Part shown: piece by piece, positions 1 to 6,358 of the stretch
How the letters are laid out: each line of letters opens with the position of its first letter
Numbering within the stretch: the stretch's first letter is position 1
Virus record (IMG/VR): IMGVR_UViG_3300020000_000175
Span: 1 to 31,152 of that record
Strand: one strand, 5' to 3'
DNA from: a virus
Length of the DNA stretch: 31,152 bases
Notes under the pieces: generated by a model
Databases searched by the model: none
Seen by the model: the letters and a program-made list of their open reading frames with translations, nothing else
Told to the model about the DNA's origin: nothing
Program-made: the position numbers and the translations under genes

Positions 1-58
1 TAACATCCACGTCCAGAAAACCGAATCAGTCTGCTAATATTTTAACATATCATTTAGT

Positions 59-85
59 AATCAATCCATTCAATCAATCCAATTC
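59..85. repeat. short direct repeat AATCAATCCA, two copies
   Basis: AATCAATCCA occurs at 59-68 and again at 72-81, a 13-bp period, inside the AT-rich stretch before the first promoter. No gene is visible in 1-163. The repeat may be an operator-like site or chance in an AT-rich leader. Confidence 0.4.
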
Positions 86-163
86 TAATATTATCCATTA
101 CTTTGGATATTGTCTCGATAGAATTGCCTCAATCTACCCGACATTATCAGATAAAGATTTCTC

Positions 164-192
164 TTGACATTGGTCCCGACATTTGAGAGAAT
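164..192 (+). promoter_or_regulatory. sigma70-like promoter for the first gene
   Basis: A perfect -35 box TTGACA (164-169) is followed after exactly 17 bp by GAGAAT (187-192), a four-of-six match to TATAAT. Transcription would start near 199, leaving a very short leader before the ATG at 212. The -10 box is weak, so strength is uncertain. Confidence 0.5.
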
Positions 193-211
193 GATTCTAT
201 GGAGTGTGTAT

Positions 212-463
212 ATGGAAACGAATACGACTACTTACGAATGTGTAATCTGTCGCGGTATCAATTCTCTTGCACGTCTGCACTGTAAGCATTGTGGAACCAT
301 TCCACGCGATTACAGTCCAATTGGAAAGACTTCAATTCAAAAGGACGAGAGTCTATTTATTGAGATTCTCTCGGCCTTTGGTTGTGAACGCCAAGAGATT
401 TACAAGATTGGCCGAATTGGATTTCAGCGAGTAGCAGACGATTATTACGCAGAGTCTCGCTAA
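212..463 (+). CDS. 83-aa zinc-ribbon protein, unknown function
   Basis: I do not recognise this protein beyond a small zinc ribbon at its N-terminus: CVIC near residues 10-13, then CKHC about 11 residues later, a CxxC...CxxC spacing that normally binds one zinc ion. The rest (residues 30-83) is mixed charged sequence ending YYAESR. I chose the ATG at 212 because GGAG lies 7 nt upstream; a TTG further upstream at 164 is part of the -35 box and cannot be the start. The gene is a free-standing unit with a promoter directly upstream and a strong hairpin terminator just after the stop codon. It is the first gene of the rightward block, so immediate-early expression and a role in host takeover or regulation are reasonable inferences, not shown. 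Confidence 0.75.
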   Translation: METNTTTYECVICRGINSLARLHCKHCGTIPRDYSPIGKTSIQKDESLFIEILSAFGCERQEIYKIGRIGFQRVADDYYAESR

Positions 464-484
464 TCTCGCCTTCGGCTCGAATCG

Positions 485-535
485 AAAACCCTGTCAGGCT
501 GTCAGAATATTGACACTTGACAGGGTTTTTCTTTT
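485..535 (+). terminator. intrinsic terminator after the first gene, overlapping the next promoter
   Basis: A perfect 12-bp inverted repeat, AAAACCCTGTCA (485-496) against TGACAGGGTTTT (518-529), encloses a second hairpin TGTCA/TGACA (500-504/511-515) and runs into a T-rich tail (526-535). Its 3' arm contains the -35 box of the next promoter. Confidence 0.85.
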
Positions 536-545
536 GTGCTATACT
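517..545 (+). promoter_or_regulatory. strong sigma70-like promoter for the 169-aa gene
   Basis: TTGACA (517-522), an exact 17-bp spacer and TATACT (540-545) make a near-consensus promoter. A second TTGACA lies 7 bp upstream at 510-515. The -35 boxes lie in the terminator hairpin of the preceding gene. The downstream sequence GTGCTATACTG resembles the promoter at 1527-1556. Confidence 0.85.
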
Positions 546-605
546 GTTCTCACGTCGCCGGGATTTCCCCAGCGTCAATTCTTTGACAATCGAATGGAGA
601 TTACC

Positions 606-1115
606 ATGACTCAGGCTGCCGTATCGGAAAAGGAAGCAAAGTCTGCCGCTCTGAAAGCACGTTCCGAGGATATGGACAAGAGAGAGGCAGCAGAGAATGC
701 CAAGCGGACAGGTAAGGGAACACGTTATACCCTTGCTATGACGCGAGGCAAGGGAACTACCGAAGTCAATTACGAGTCATTTCATCTTGACAAGCCAGAT
801 ACTCTGCCAGGTGATTTGACAGAGTTTATGGCTTTAACCGAAAAGTTCGGTGGTCGAAAGGATGAGAATCTTCTGGCGTGGCTTGTGGATGGATTCAATG
901 AGAATCAATACACTGCTGCCAGTGACCCAATCGCGGATTTCGTAAACGCTGCATGGGCTGATGAACTGAAAAAGAATTTCAGACTTGCAGTTCGGAACTA
1001 CTCCAATGGTGTTGGAGTGACAATCGAAGATGCCGTGAGTCTTATCAAGCCGGGATTTGATAAGATGCACGATAAGAACGTGGCCGCGGCAAAGGCTACT
1101 GCTGCTACTGCGTAG
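606..1115 (+). CDS. 169-aa protein of unknown function, probably highly expressed early
   Basis: The family is not recognised. The N-terminal 35 residues are rich in Ala, Lys, Glu and Arg and probably helical. The middle has beta-like stretches (RYTLAMTRGKG, then TEVNYESFHL), followed by helical segments around DLTEFMALTEKFGG and DPIADFVNAAWADELKK; the C-terminus is an Ala-rich tail ending ATAATA. I chose the ATG at 606 because GGAG lies 6 nt upstream (596-599); the upstream in-frame codons fall in or near the promoter. The gene stands alone between a near-consensus promoter and a strong terminator, which suggests abundant production, as for an early host-takeover or nucleic-acid-binding protein. 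That role is inferred from context only. Base composition is richer in G+C than the operon that follows. Confidence 0.8.
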   Translation: MTQAAVSEKEAKSAALKARSEDMDKREAAENAKRTGKGTRYTLAMTRGKGTTEVNYESFHLDKPDTLPGDLTEFMALTEKFGGRKDENLLAWLVDGFNENQYTAASDPIADFVNAAWADELKKNFRLAVRNYSNGVGVTIEDAVSLIKPGFDKMHDKNVAAAKATAATA

Positions 1116-1152
1116 CACGCTTCGCGTGGTAGTAATCGAGCGATAACGATAA

Positions 1153-1199
1153 GGGGTTAGGATTAAGGCTAGTATATAGCCTAGTCCTAACCCTTTTTC
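1153..1199 (+). terminator. intrinsic terminator after the 169-aa gene
   Basis: GGGTTAGGA (1154-1162) pairs with TCCTAACCC (1185-1193), and an inner stem AGGCTA/TAGCCT closes a small loop. A run of five T (1194-1198) follows. It is a classic strong bidirectional-looking hairpin. Confidence 0.9.
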
Positions 1200-1254
1200 T
1201 ATTTCTGCTTGCTATTTATCTGCAATCATTTTTGCCATTGGCGCCAGTCCACGC

Positions 1255-1294
1255 TATAACACGTTGTAACACGTCTACACACGTCTATACAGGC
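1255..1294 (+). repeat. iteron-like 10-bp tandem repeats
   Basis: Three and a half units in exact 10-bp register: TATAACACGT (1255), TGTAACACGT (1265), CTACACACGT (1275) and a decayed CTATACAGGC (1285). The consensus is roughly YTAYACACGT. A 10-bp period places each copy on the same face of the helix, typical of binding sites for an initiator or regulator. Confidence 0.6.
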
Positions 1295-1430
1295 CATTAG
1301 CACGCTACAGCAGCCCGCCAGCGCACGCTAACGTCAACTCCGGCCTACACTTAACCCCGTTTTTGCGCCTCTCCACGCGTCACTGTAGACGTTCCAGCCT
1401 GTCGGGGTTTCGTGTCCTGTTTAGGTGTCA

Positions 1431-1502
1431 TTCTATTATTATCTTATATATATTATTATATATATATATATGTATATATATATATTATGTATATATATAA
1501 AA
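1431..1502. other. A/T tract, possible DNA unwinding element
   Basis: About 70 bp consisting almost wholly of alternating TA steps, with only a few C or G. Such sequence melts very easily and can also extrude as a cruciform. It lies about 140 bp downstream of the iteron-like repeats and just upstream of a promoter. Confidence 0.5.
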
Positions 1503-1526
1503 GAAAGAGCAAACCCCAATCAGCCC

Positions 1527-1556
1527 TTGACACCGACAGGGGTTACGTGCTATAGT
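1527..1556 (+). promoter_or_regulatory. sigma70-like promoter for the early operon
   Basis: TTGACA (1527-1532), an 18-bp spacer and TATAGT (1551-1556). The spacer ends ACGTGC, so the -10 context GTGCTATAGTG resembles GTGCTATACTG of the promoter at 517-545, suggesting a shared phage promoter design. An inverted repeat AACCCC/GGGGTT (1512-1517/1539-1544) brackets the -35 box and might be an operator. Confidence 0.75.
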
Positions 1557-1562
1557 GACACT

Positions 1563-1727
1563 CACACACGTTATCGCATGGCACGGACTGACGCTAAGTG
1601 TAGGCGGCAGAGCCACTTACAGGCGTTCGGCCGGCGTCCGGCAGGGTTCCACGGCCTGCGACAGCGTGCGACGACGTGCAATAGCATGGTTCTAACGTGC
1701 TAACAGGTGGCATAGGCTAATTAGGAA
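1563..1727 (+). ncRNA. GC-rich, hairpin-forming 5' leader or small RNA
   Basis: The 165 nt between the promoter and the first small gene are far richer in G+C than the surrounding genome and contain no gene. Visible hairpins are TAAGT...ACTTA with an inner GGC/GCC (about 1595-1622) and GCCGG-CGT-CCGGC (about 1630-1643). It could be a structured untranslated leader, a separate small RNA, or part of the origin region. No known RNA family was recognised. Confidence 0.35.
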
Positions 1728-1739
1728 ATGGAGATTAAA

Positions 1740-1844
1740 ATGAGATATCTAATGATTGTGTTAATTGCAGCAGCATTGCTAATTGGTGAGTTGATTGGAA
1801 CTGTGGTTGCTAAGATTGCTTATCATCCTATTGGATTGAATTAG
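1740..1844 (+). CDS. 34-aa single-pass membrane protein
   Basis: This short gene encodes one hydrophobic segment (about residues 4-25: LMIVLIAAALLIGELIGTVV) followed by a short polar tail ending HPIGLN. It begins at an ATG 6 nt after GGAG, and its stop is followed by AGGAG, which serves the next gene. It could act in the inner membrane, for example as a small holin-like, superinfection or host-modulating peptide, but the sequence alone does not tell. It is the first gene after the promoter at 1527. Confidence 0.6.
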   Translation: MRYLMIVLIAAALLIGELIGTVVAKIAYHPIGLN

Positions 1845-1854
1845 GAGAATTAAA

Positions 1855-2220
1855 ATGAGTAACCTAAAAGAAGAAATACTCAATTCATTACGATTACAGG
1901 GTTCGGCTGACGATGATAATAAAGAGATTAATGTTATCATTGCCAGCCGTTCTCACATTAGCACTATTCTAGATTTATCTGGTGGACTGCCCAAGTTCAG
2001 AATGTCTATTGCTAAGAGATTTGATTTCATTACTAAGCAGCCGTTAGCATTAGAGAGTCTTTCACCGTTAGCAATTCGTTGCTGTTTATGCAGTAAAGTA
2101 ATTGGTTATCCAGCATGGTATTATAACGTGAATTACACAATCAATCACTTTCACTACTTCGTTTGTTTTGACACTCATTCACCAATTAAGGTGACTGCTA
2201 GATGCTATAGGAGAGTATGA
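1855..2220 (+). CDS. 121-aa protein with a C-terminal zinc-binding-like motif, unknown function
   Basis: Not recognised. The first half is mixed helical sequence. The second half has CCLC near residues 75-78, followed by HFH and a further Cys within FVCFDTH, which could form a degenerate zinc site. The ATG at 1855 has AGGAG 7 nt upstream. The stop codon overlaps the next start (ATGA), so translation of the two is probably coupled. Confidence 0.7.
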   Translation: MSNLKEEILNSLRLQGSADDDNKEINVIIASRSHISTILDLSGGLPKFRMSIAKRFDFITKQPLALESLSPLAIRCCLCSKVIGYPAWYYNVNYTINHFHYFVCFDTHSPIKVTARCYRRV

Positions 2221-2447
2221 TGATGTATTACGATACAGAGTATGAATCAATGCTTAACGAAGCTAATTATGCAATTCAAATAGCACAGAGAATGCTTAAA
2301 AAGCATGGATATTGGGTAGCAATGTATAACTGTATGACATTAGCAATTCATTGCCGTAAAAAGAGAAATACTGAATGGGATGAAGAAGAATTGATTGCAG
2401 TTACTTTCTGGTGGGGAGTTAGAAATCTGATTTACAAATCACGTTAA
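2217..2447 (+). CDS. small 76-aa hypothetical protein
   Basis: Unknown acidic-aromatic, mostly helical protein starting MMMYYDTEYES. Three ATG codons occur in a row (2217, 2220, 2223). AGGAG at 2209-2213 is better spaced for the second or third than for the first, so the true N-terminus may be one or two residues shorter. The gene overlaps the previous stop codon by four bases and belongs to the same operon. Confidence 0.65.
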   Translation: MMMYYDTEYESMLNEANYAIQIAQRMLKKHGYWVAMYNCMTLAIHCRKKRNTEWDEEELIAVTFWWGVRNLIYKSR

Positions 2448-2466
2448 CATATTACCATTCACGCTG

Positions 2467-2682
2467 ATGAAGCATAGACAAAACATTATGACCAAAAACC
2501 AAAGAGTTGAAATCGAACAATCTTTAATGAGCATAGAACAAAATGTTGATTTTCTTATTCGTGAAAACACATTCCAACCTAGCAATGCTGTTATATATGC
2601 TGCTATATTCGTTGATGTTAAGGCGATTCGTGAACAGCTTAGAGAAATTGAGAAAGGAAAAATAAATAAACCTAGTCGTTAG
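2467..2682 (+). CDS. small 71-aa helical hypothetical protein
   Basis: Unknown. Two long amphipathic helices are suggested (QRVEIEQSLMSIEQNVDFLI and VKAIREQLREIEKGK). Neither the ATG at 2467 nor the in-frame ATG at 2488 has a clear ribosome binding site; the second gives 64 aa. Codon use matches its neighbours, so the gene is probably real. Confidence 0.55.
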   Translation: MKHRQNIMTKNQRVEIEQSLMSIEQNVDFLIRENTFQPSNAVIYAAIFVDVKAIREQLREIEKGKINKPSR

Positions 2683-2735
2683 CTAATTGCTAACCTGAAT
2701 GAGCCTACAGTCTAAGGCGAAACTAGGAGAGTAAA

Positions 2736-3050
2736 ATGTCTGTATTTCGTAACAGCCCACAGGTGAAGAATGAATCAGGTGAAACTACTATTAAGCGTTA
2801 TGTTCATCAGAAGTTGCATGGTGATCATAATAGCGTCCACTGGCAGATTACAGAAGGTGGAAAGGTTATTTTGAGTAAGGTAGTAGGTAAGGACGAAAAG
2901 ACTGGTGATATTGAATATGATGAGATTGAAATTCCAGCATCTCTCGTATTCAAGCTCGCCAATATGCTGAAGAATACTAGAGAGATTGTTTTCGTTCCAG
3001 TCTCTCAGTTGGCTTCAGTAAAAGATAAGACTTCAGCCGTTGATGAGTAA
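2736..3050 (+). CDS. 104-aa hypothetical protein
   Basis: Not assigned to a family. It has beta-rich central sequence (VHWQITEGGKVILSKVVG, then a DIEYDEIEIP strand) followed by a helix (LVFKLANMLKNT). A single-strand nucleic-acid-binding or adaptor role would fit the position but there is no diagnostic motif. The start at 2736 has AGGAG 7 nt upstream, one of the better ribosome binding sites here. Confidence 0.7.
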   Translation: MSVFRNSPQVKNESGETTIKRYVHQKLHGDHNSVHWQITEGGKVILSKVVGKDEKTGDIEYDEIEIPASLVFKLANMLKNTREIVFVPVSQLASVKDKTSAVDE

Positions 3051-3062
3051 CGGTTGAAATAA

Positions 3063-3869
3063 ATGTGGCTCTGTAATTGTGGTCTGACTGTTGCAAATGC
3101 TTCTCATTGTCCATTATGCAAGTGCAGCAGTCAGACCATTGAGCCTTTTGAAAGTTATGACGAATTCGATGCACTCATTTTTAAGTGTCGTGATTTTGCA
3201 CTAATTAAAATATTAGGTTATCTAGCCGTTAACACAGTATACGCAATGGAGAATCCAGTGACACCACAAGAAGAACTGTTTAGTAAATTCTTTAATGAAG
3301 AAAGAATGCTCATTAAAGACATGGATATTTTGACGATGAGAGCACATAGAGAAGAAATGGCTCTCATTGCATTTGAAGCAAGAGCTAGATTAACTGCAAT
3401 AGATGAAGATGAACGTGAGCGTAATGCTAAATCCAGAAAAGAAAAAGGCACTACTGGATTTGCACGTTCAGTCAATGATGATGATTTGGCTAGTGAAGCC
3501 ATTAACAAGATTAAAGAAAGAGGTAAGAGATTATCTAAGGTAGAGAAGATGATTGAACAGTTTGTAGGTATGGGATTTGAGCGCAGTGAAGCAGAGAAAT
3601 TGGTATCTGCTAGAACCGTCAAAGACCATCTTGAGAATAAGAGAGATAACTTTAGAGTTGAGGATTTGAAAACGAAACCGGAGTCAGAATCTGAGGATTT
3701 GACATCGGATAAACCTTTTGTTAACCCATTTGACAAAGCAAAGGGAATAGTTCCTGCTTCGCAGGAAGTTCACATTAACGAAGAAACTAACACTGTGATT
3801 ATTACTAAGACTGAAGAAATTAAAGAGGAACCATACAATCCATTTAAGGGTTTGACTAGCAAAGGATAA
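3063..3869 (+). CDS. 268-aa zinc-ribbon and UBA-like protein with NPF motifs
   Basis: The N-terminus carries cysteines at 4, 6, 16, 19 and 21 (CNC, then CPLCKC), a zinc-ribbon arrangement. A long charged helical or coiled-coil middle (about 65-155) leads to a segment at about 157-190 that resembles a UBA/TS-N three-helix fold (KVEKMIEQFVGMGFERSEAE), including the MGF signature loop. The C-terminal 70 residues look disordered and hold two NPF motifs (221-223 and 259-261) near Lys and Gly. Such a layout suggests a scaffold or adaptor that binds another phage or host protein. The NPF tail recalls the one on the RecA-like ATPase at 8310-9212. The function is unknown; the UBA call is by eye and needs a profile search. 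Confidence 0.7.
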   Translation: MWLCNCGLTVANASHCPLCKCSSQTIEPFESYDEFDALIFKCRDFALIKILGYLAVNTVYAMENPVTPQEELFSKFFNEERMLIKDMDILTMRAHREEMALIAFEARARLTAIDEDERERNAKSRKEKGTTGFARSVNDDDLASEAINKIKERGKRLSKVEKMIEQFVGMGFERSEAEKLVSARTVKDHLENKRDNFRVEDLKTKPESESEDLTSDKPFVNPFDKAKGIVPASQEVHINEETNTVIITKTEEIKEEPYNPFKGLTSKG

Positions 3870-3873
3870 AATA

Positions 3874-4161
3874 ATGACTACAACAGTATGTAATACGTTA
3901 AAGCTAAGAAAAATTAATCCTAAAAATAAAAATGAATCCATGGCGTGGGAGGTTCTTGATAAGAAAGAAACTTTCAGATATGGAATCGTTGTCAAACAAT
4001 ATAATGAATATTTCTATATGAAGTTAGCATGGAGAAGTGTAAAACGACACTTTTGGATTTTTTATACGATTGATGGTGATTATATTCTTGGTAAAACGAG
4101 ACTTCAAGCTCTTAAACCATTAATTGATAATCTAGGGAGACTAACAAATGTCTCTAAGTGA
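3874..4161 (+). CDS. 95-aa hypothetical protein
   Basis: Unknown basic protein with an aromatic-rich, beta-like core (FRYGIVVKQYNEYFYMKLAW, then HFWIFYTIDGDYILG). It starts 4 nt after the preceding gene and its 3' end overlaps the SNF2 helicase gene by 14 bases, which suggests translational coupling to the helicase. Confidence 0.65.
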   Translation: MTTTVCNTLKLRKINPKNKNESMAWEVLDKKETFRYGIVVKQYNEYFYMKLAWRSVKRHFWIFYTIDGDYILGKTRLQALKPLIDNLGRLTNVSK

Positions 4162-5749
4162 AATCGTTAAACAAGAATGTCCAGTTTGTAAGAAAGTAGC
4201 CGTTGAGAAGGAAAGTGTAAACTTTGGAAATAAGAAGCTAATCAAACTCGTCTGCGGACATATGATTAGTTTTGAATCACTCATAAGCATCGATGAATCT
4301 GTTTATGAGTCTATAATCTTCAGTGATGGCAAGAGACCTAGGCCATATCAGATTGAAGGAATGAAATTCGTTGAAGAAGCAGGATTTAATTGCATTATAG
4401 CGGATGAGCAAGGTTTAGGTAAGACAATTGAAATAGGTTGTTTACTTAAACTTCATCCAGAAGAATTACTACCATGTGTTATTACTTGCCCAACTACTGT
4501 TAAAAGACAGTGGTTAACTGAACTCATGCGTATCTGTTGTCCTAACGGAACGCAAGAGGAGCGAAAGAAATATCTCACACAAGTTATTCAGTCTGGTAAA
4601 GAGAAAGCAATACCAGGCTTTCAGATTTACATTGTCACATTCGACATGCTCAAGAAAGAAGATTTATTTGAGTATGTTCCAGATATTAAGTTGATCGTAG
4701 TTGATGAGTGTCAGAGAATTAAGAATCATCTCAGTGACAGAGCTAAAGCCGTTCAGAAGATAGCTAAGAAGTGTGAATACCATATCCCAATGTCAGGGAC
4801 TATAATCCTGAACAATTCGGGAGAAGCATTCACAATTCTGAATCTAGTTAAGCCTACGAGATTTCCACAATATCAACGCTATCTTGAAACGTATTGTGAT
4901 ATATATGAATCAGCATGGGGATACAAAGTAGGTGGATTAAAAGATAGAGAGAGATTCCATGAAGATACAAGAGATATACTGATTAGAAGAACTAAAGATC
5001 AAGTTCTCAAGGATTTGCCGGCTAAAGATAGAAAGTTCTATCACGTCGATTTAGACCCAAGATTCAACAAGGCATATGGCAAAGCTCTAGAAGAACTAGA
5101 TGAACTCTTTTATGATGACGACATGTCAGCATTTGAGAAGGGTTCTAGCACTATCGCCATTATGTCAAAGTTAAGACATATCACTGGATTAAGTAAGGTA
5201 GAAGAATGTATTGACTTTACAACAGAGTTCTTGCTATCAACTCAACGTAAGATTACAATCTTCAGCCATCATAAGGATGTGGCTGACTTATTAGTAATGA
5301 AACTTAATGAGTATCTAGAACCAATAGGTCTTGAGAAGGTAATTCATCTTAGTGCTGAGTTAGATGGAAATGGAAGGGCTAATGCTGTAGAAAAGTTTAA
5401 GACTAATGATAAATGTAGAGTAATGGTTGCATCAACTCTAGCAGCAGGTGAAGGTATTAACCTTCAATTCTGTTCTGATGCAATAATGCTAGAGAGACAA
5501 TGGAATCCAGGTAAAGAAGTTCAGGCCGAAGATAGATTTCATAGATTTGGACAGCTCAATCCGGTAAGTATTACGTATATCATAGCTATTGGAACAATAG
5601 ATGAATATTTCACTGAGCTAGTAGAACAGAAGCGAGCCATTGTATCTGCAACGATAGATAATGTAGATATTGAATGGCAGGAACAGAATTTGATGAAAGA
5701 GCTTACAACGATGCTCTTGACTAAAGGACGTGAGAGATGGAGACTTTAG
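4148..5749 (+). CDS. SNF2-family DNA helicase/translocase with N-terminal zinc ribbon
   Basis: A 533-aa superfamily 2 ATPase that tracks along double-stranded DNA using ATP. Motif I is DEQGLGKT (about 86-93), motif II DECQ (186-189) followed by RIKN, motif III MSGT (215-218), and motif VI QAEDRFHRFGQ (459-469) with its arginine fingers. The order and the RxHRxGQ-type motif VI are characteristic of SNF2 proteins. Residues 11-38 contain CPVC and CGH, a small zinc ribbon that could contact DNA or a partner. Phage SNF2 proteins usually accompany replication and recombination genes, as here. The start at 4148 has GGGAG 7 nt upstream. The gene overlaps both neighbours, so it is embedded in the operon. 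The length suits a minimal SNF2 core without accessory domains. Confidence 0.93.
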   Translation: MSLSEIVKQECPVCKKVAVEKESVNFGNKKLIKLVCGHMISFESLISIDESVYESIIFSDGKRPRPYQIEGMKFVEEAGFNCIIADEQGLGKTIEIGCLLKLHPEELLPCVITCPTTVKRQWLTELMRICCPNGTQEERKKYLTQVIQSGKEKAIPGFQIYIVTFDMLKKEDLFEYVPDIKLIVVDECQRIKNHLSDRAKAVQKIAKKCEYHIPMSGTIILNNSGEAFTILNLVKPTRFPQYQRYLETYCDIYESAWGYKVGGLKDRERFHEDTRDILIRRTKDQVLKDLPAKDRKFYHVDLDPRFNKAYGKALEELDELFYDDDMSAFEKGSSTIAIMSKLRHITGLSKVEECIDFTTEFLLSTQRKITIFSHHKDVADLLVMKLNEYLEPIGLEKVIHLSAELDGNGRANAVEKFKTNDKCRVMVASTLAAGEGINLQFCSDAIMLERQWNPGKEVQAEDRFHRFGQLNPVSITYIIAIGTIDEYFTELVEQKRAIVSATIDNVDIEWQEQNLMKELTTMLLTKGRERWRL

Positions 5750-6027
5750 AATTAGCACCGATAGAGCAGATTGATATTACTAGAGTAAATGAAAAGAAGA
5801 AAAATATTAGTGATTTAGTTTGGATAACGAAAGAGAAACAAACAATTAAATTAGGAGATATAGAGAATTCTCATCTCAGAAATATAGCATTAATGTTAAT
5901 GGGGATGGGGTATCAAATTTATATTTGTAGAGATGAAGCTAGAGTATTATGGTTAACAGCTTTGCGTATGGAATGGGAAAAGAGAATGCTAGCTAGAACC
6001 ATGAATACTTTAGAGCGTGGAGAATGA
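5737..6027 (+). CDS. 96-aa hypothetical protein
   Basis: Unknown. It overlaps the end of the helicase gene by 13 bases and ends with an ATGA overlap onto the next small gene. The sequence is charged with one hydrophobic stretch (LRNIALMLMGMGYQIYICRD). Its last residues MNTLERGE are encoded by a duplicated 12-bp word that recurs at the next start codon. Confidence 0.6.
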   Translation: METLELAPIEQIDITRVNEKKKNISDLVWITKEKQTIKLGDIENSHLRNIALMLMGMGYQIYICRDEARVLWLTALRMEWEKRMLARTMNTLERGE

Positions 6028-6035
6028 ATACTTTA
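6001..6035 (+). repeat. 12-bp direct repeat ATGAATACTTTA at a gene junction
   Basis: ATGAATACTTTA is present at 6001-6012 and 6024-6035, 23 bp apart. The first copy encodes MNTL near the end of the 96-aa protein; the second supplies start codon and first residues (MNTL) of the next gene. It looks like a small tandem duplication. Confidence 0.6.
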
Positions 6036-6128
6036 ACATCTCATCAATTAATTACAGGGTTAGTTGCAGCTATTGCGTTAGGTTTCTTGATCGGATTAGT
6101 TGTGATGGTAATCATTGGGAGAAGATAA
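6024..6128 (+). CDS. 34-aa single-pass membrane protein
   Basis: A short gene whose product is almost entirely one hydrophobic helix (about residues 9-31, rich in Leu, Val, Ile, Gly and Ala), ending in GRR, a positive-inside signal. The start overlaps the previous stop (ATGA), and the stop TAA overlaps the next ATG (TAATG), so it is wedged perfectly into the operon, strong evidence that it is translated. Its role is unknown. It is similar in size and topology to the 34-aa protein at 1740-1844, although the sequences differ. Confidence 0.65.
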   Translation: MNTLTSHQLITGLVAAIALGFLIGLVVMVIIGRR

Positions 6129-6358
6129 TGTCAAATTATAAGCTCAAGCATCAGCCTAGATTAGAGTCTGGTCGTAGAATTCCAAGAGGTAGTGCAATAC
6201 ATGAAGCCGTCTTGCATGGATTAAAAGAGATTGCCAGAGATGAACGTAAGTCTATTAGTTGGGTAGTGCATGAGATTGTAGCAGATTATTTTCAACTAGA
6301 TATTATGGGCGAAAAGAAAACTGTTAGAGAGTTTGTTAGAAAGGTAAGAAGGTCATGA
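6128..6358 (+). CDS. 76-aa ribbon-helix-helix (CopG/Arc-like) DNA-binding protein
   Basis: The central sequence has a short basic strand region (SGRRIPRGSAIHEAV) followed by helices ending SWVVHEIVADYF. The S-x-V-V-x-E-x-V/I-x-x-Y pattern is typical of ribbon-helix-helix repressors, which dimerise and put a two-stranded sheet into the DNA major groove. I chose the ATG at 6128 because GGGAGAAG lies just upstream and the TAATG overlap couples it to the membrane-protein gene; a longer frame from 6017 runs through that gene in another frame and is unlikely. It probably regulates phage transcription; the target is unknown. Confidence 0.65.
   Translation: MSNYKLKHQPRLESGRRIPRGSAIHEAVLHGLKEIARDERKSISWVVHEIVADYFQLDIMGEKKTVREFVRKVRRS

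Larger units (their letters stand above)
1200..1739. other. gene-free control region, candidate replication origin
   Basis: No convincing gene lies between 1116 and 1739. An open frame at 1425-1703 runs through an A/T tract and GC-rich spacer, lacks a ribosome binding site and reads as low complexity. The stretch contains 10-bp tandem repeats (1255-1294), the word ACGCTA four times (1251, 1302, 1325, 1591), two GGGGTT-CGTG motifs (1404 and 1539), an A/T tract (1431-1502), a promoter (1527-1556) and a GC-rich leader (1563-1727). Repeats beside an easily melted A/T tract are the usual composition of an origin; the assignment is an inference. Confidence 0.45.

Noticed and set aside
1391-1425. 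A further promoter copy around the GGGGTTTCGTG motif
   Set aside because: It resembles the promoter at 1527-1556 but has no acceptable -35 or -10 box, so it is described only as a degenerate repeat.
1425-1703. Open frame through the A/T tract and GC-rich leader (92 aa)
   Set aside because: Begins in alternating TA sequence giving a repetitive Ile/Tyr run, has no ribosome binding site, and crosses a promoter; regarded as chance.
3218-3736. Long antisense frame (172 aa) opposite the 268-aa protein
   Set aside because: Shadow of the sense coding frame; no ribosome binding site, low-complexity Ser/Leu composition and antisense to a real operon.
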